Below, in pieces: positions 42,435 through 43,968 of a stretch of DNA of 43,968 nt. Each line of letters opens with the position of its first letter. Within the stretch, counting starts at the first letter, position 1. Origin of the DNA: CAYPYI01 sp964415085 (GTDB lineage: Bacteria; Bacillota; Clostridia; Tissierellales; Tissierellaceae). The stretch is from NCBI GenBank assembly GCA_964415085.1, contig CAYPYI010000007.1, positions 1 through 43,968 of the forward strand. Direction: 5' to 3'. The notes below the pieces were generated by a model. It ran no database searches, was not told where the DNA came from, and saw only the letters and a program-made list of their open reading frames with translations. The position numbers and the translations under genes were made by a program.

Positions 42435-43816
42435 TATTCACCCTCTTTAATATCTTCAACTGTTTTTTTATTTCCATCTACTTCTTTTGTACCTTTTCTA
42501 TAAACATAATTGCTAGGTTTATAAAAATCTTGAGAAATAAGTGTACTTTCTATTACTTTTCCATTTTTTATTTTTGACTTGTATGTTTTTACCTTGTAAC
42601 CATTTCTACCTTGACTTTCAACTTCTATTTTCCCTTTTTCTAAATTAGAATCTAATATTTCCTTAGTTTCATATGGTATTGTTTCTACTATCTCTGGTTT
42701 TATACTAACTGTGTAATCTTTAGTATTTCTATCCCCATAAATAGAAATAGTAATACTTTTATCCGTAACATATGTGGATATATATATTGGGAAATCAAAA
42801 TCATTTCTAAAAACTAAATCCAATGGTCCATCAGTTACTACAGCATCTGTACCCTTTGATACATATGGTGGCGGTATTGAGTGATGTTGTCTTTGTGTTA
42901 CTGTTAAATCTGCTAAAAGTATTGCGTTATAAAGAGTAGTTGACGTTTGACATACTCCTCCTCCAACACCTGGGATATATTTCCCATTTAATATAACTGG
43001 TGCTTCTTCGTAACCATATTTTCTTTGTCTTGGTCCTGTTACCATATTATAAGATAAAGTCTCTCCTGGGTTAACTACAATTCCATTTAATGAGTTACCT
43101 GAAATTTGTATATTTTTCTTTCTTCCAATTGAACTATTTTCAAATTTAGTTGTATATTGTCCTATAACACCATTTATCCTTTTATAATCCGCTTTAGTAA
43201 ATTTAGGTTTTAATACATTTAGAGGAATTTCTAATTCAAATTTTTCATTTATATTCTCTTCTATTAAATTAGCTAAAGCTTCTGTATCTACCTGGTATCC
43301 ATCTTCTTCTTCGGTAATTAAAAAATTTCCACCATTAAAATTAAATACCGCATCTTTACTTTCTTTATTTAAATTCTTACTAACCTCGTTAGCCACATCT
43401 TGAATCATTTCTTTGCTATATTCATATTCTAATTTGATATTTATATTTTCATTCTTTAAATTTTTAATTTCAATATATCTATTAATAATATTCCCATCTT
43501 TTCCAATATCATAAGCCTTACTAATAGCATCTTCATAGTTATATCTATATCCAATGTCGTCATAGATAAAAGTATATGAGTTATCAGATGTATAAAGTTT
43601 AACTGGCCTTTTTAGATCTTCATTAAAACTTTCTTCTAATTTAGATAATGCTTCATCTTTTGTCATATTAGAAACATCTATATTCTCAATAGATATTCCT
43701 TCGTATATTTGATCTAAATCAATGTCATTTTTCCATACATTTAGTGCAAATACACCTGCACCTCCTAATACTAAAACTAGTAAAAGTATAATTATATATA
43801 ATGCCCTTTTTTTCAC
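42434..43816 (-). CDS. VanW-family cell-wall protein with N-terminal anchor
   Basis: Start set at GTG 43814-43816, about 9-12 bases from SD AAAGGG; an in-frame GTG at 43825 is too close to the SD. About 460 residues. A transmembrane anchor (about 3-27), then a peptidoglycan-binding-4-like region (about 35-200), then the VanW domain (about 215-345) with NPGETLSYN, GGGVCQTSTTLYNA and QRQHHSIPPPYV. The C-terminus (about 365-430) looks like a G5-type beta domain. Extracellular, function not established for the family; VanW occurs in some vancomycin-resistance clusters, but nothing else here suggests resistance. Confidence 0.9.
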   Translation of the reverse strand: MKKRALYIIILLLVLVLGGAGVFALNVWKNDIDLDQIYEGISIENIDVSNMTKDEALSKLEESFNEDLKRPVKLYTSDNSYTFIYDDIGYRYNYEDAISKAYDIGKDGNIINRYIEIKNLKNENINIKLEYEYSKEMIQDVANEVSKNLNKESKDAVFNFNGGNFLITEEEDGYQVDTEALANLIEENINEKFELEIPLNVLKPKFTKADYKRINGVIGQYTTKFENSSIGRKKNIQISGNSLNGIVVNPGETLSYNMVTGPRQRKYGYEEAPVILNGKYIPGVGGGVCQTSTTLYNAILLADLTVTQRQHHSIPPPYVSKGTDAVVTDGPLDLVFRNDFDFPIYISTYVTDKSITISIYGDRNTKDYTVSIKPEIVETIPYETKEILDSNLEKGKIEVESQGRNGYKVKTYKSKIKNGKVIESTLISQDFYKPSNYVYRKGTKEVDGNKKTVEDIKEGE

Positions 43817-43821
43817 ATAAA

Positions 43822-43968
43822 TCACTTCCCTTTGTAATATAAGCAGTAAGGACTCACTTTACATTCTTCACATAAAGGATTTCTAGCTTTACAAACTCTT
43901 CTGCCATGAAATATTAATAAATGGTGCCCTTTTGTCCACATGCTTTTATCAATATTTTTCATAAGTTG
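43822..43968 (-). CDS. nth: Endonuclease III, C-terminal end (partial)
   Basis: Base-excision repair DNA glycosylase/AP lyase. Only the last 48 codons are in the window; the gene begins beyond the right edge. The Cys-X6-Cys-X2-Cys-X5-Cys pattern in VCKARNPLCEECKVSPYC is the [4Fe-4S] cluster of Nth, preceded by HHLLIFHGRR. The stop TGA is at 43822-43824, inside the SD region of the VanW gene. Confidence 0.93.
   Translation of the reverse strand, partial: QLMKNIDKSMWTKGHHLLIFHGRRVCKARNPLCEECKVSPYCLYYKGK

Noticed and set aside
42434..43816. VanW protein as evidence of vancomycin resistance
   Set aside because: No vanA/H/X/R/S-like gene is present; VanW-domain proteins are common in clostridia without resistance.
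1..43968. CRISPR arrays, insertion sequences or tRNA genes
   Set aside because: I looked for spaced direct repeats, terminal inverted repeats with transposase-like frames, and tRNA T-arm signatures; the only tRNA-like structure found is that of tmRNA.

Overview
The window is about 44 kb of very AT-rich DNA with strong Shine-Dalgarno sequences, near-consensus sigma-A promoters and U-tract terminators. It carries anaerobic-pathway corrin genes, a K+-dependent membrane pyrophosphatase and a cggR-gap-pgk-tpiA-gpmI-eno operon beside rpoN. This fits a strictly anaerobic low-GC Firmicute of the Clostridia/Tissierellia type. The genus cannot be fixed from the sequence. Every gene except one symporter (25315-26499) is on the minus strand, so operons read right to left.

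Region 1 (1-16457) is a cobalamin locus with two cobalamin riboswitches. The upstream switch (about 16197-16390) heads a FecBCD/BtuFCD-type importer, a CobN-ChlI-ChlD chelatase set and a small lipoprotein. A separate promoter (5881-5909) drives cbiP-cbiB. The second switch (about 3845-4018) heads cbiK-cbiL-cobD-cbiA and continues off the left edge. The main observation is that both corrin amidotransferases seem to have lost glutaminase function. CbiA has Gly in place of the catalytic Cys, and CbiP lacks its whole glutamine amidotransferase domain but keeps the C-terminal tail. Two lipoprotein genes here, the importer's binding protein and the unknown one, are each broken by a one-base frameshift at a short A run.

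Region 2 (16477-18898 and on to 21023) holds a Cys-rich small protein, a YkvA/DUF1232-like protein, a peptidoglycan amidase, the tmRNA gene ssrA with a consensus promoter, smpB and rnr. This is a trans-translation and RNA-quality-control block.

Region 3 (21114-26499) has a membrane-anchored MurF-like ligase, the ion-pumping pyrophosphatase hppA with secG, and a divergent DAACS-family symporter.

Region 4 (26587-34943) is the glycolytic operon under CggR, with an operator whose half-site spacing matches the Bacillus subtilis CggR site, preceded by rpoN (sigma-54).

Region 5 (35088-43968) has thioredoxin reductase, a Na/Pi cotransporter-PhoU fusion, trmL, a Cof-type HAD phosphatase, a second BtuFCD-type importer with no riboswitch, ogt, a VanW-family protein and the 3' end of nth with its [4Fe-4S] cysteines.

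The genes cooperate mainly in corrinoid acquisition and synthesis, lower glycolysis and ribosome rescue. Family calls rest on motifs recalled from knowledge; no searches were run.
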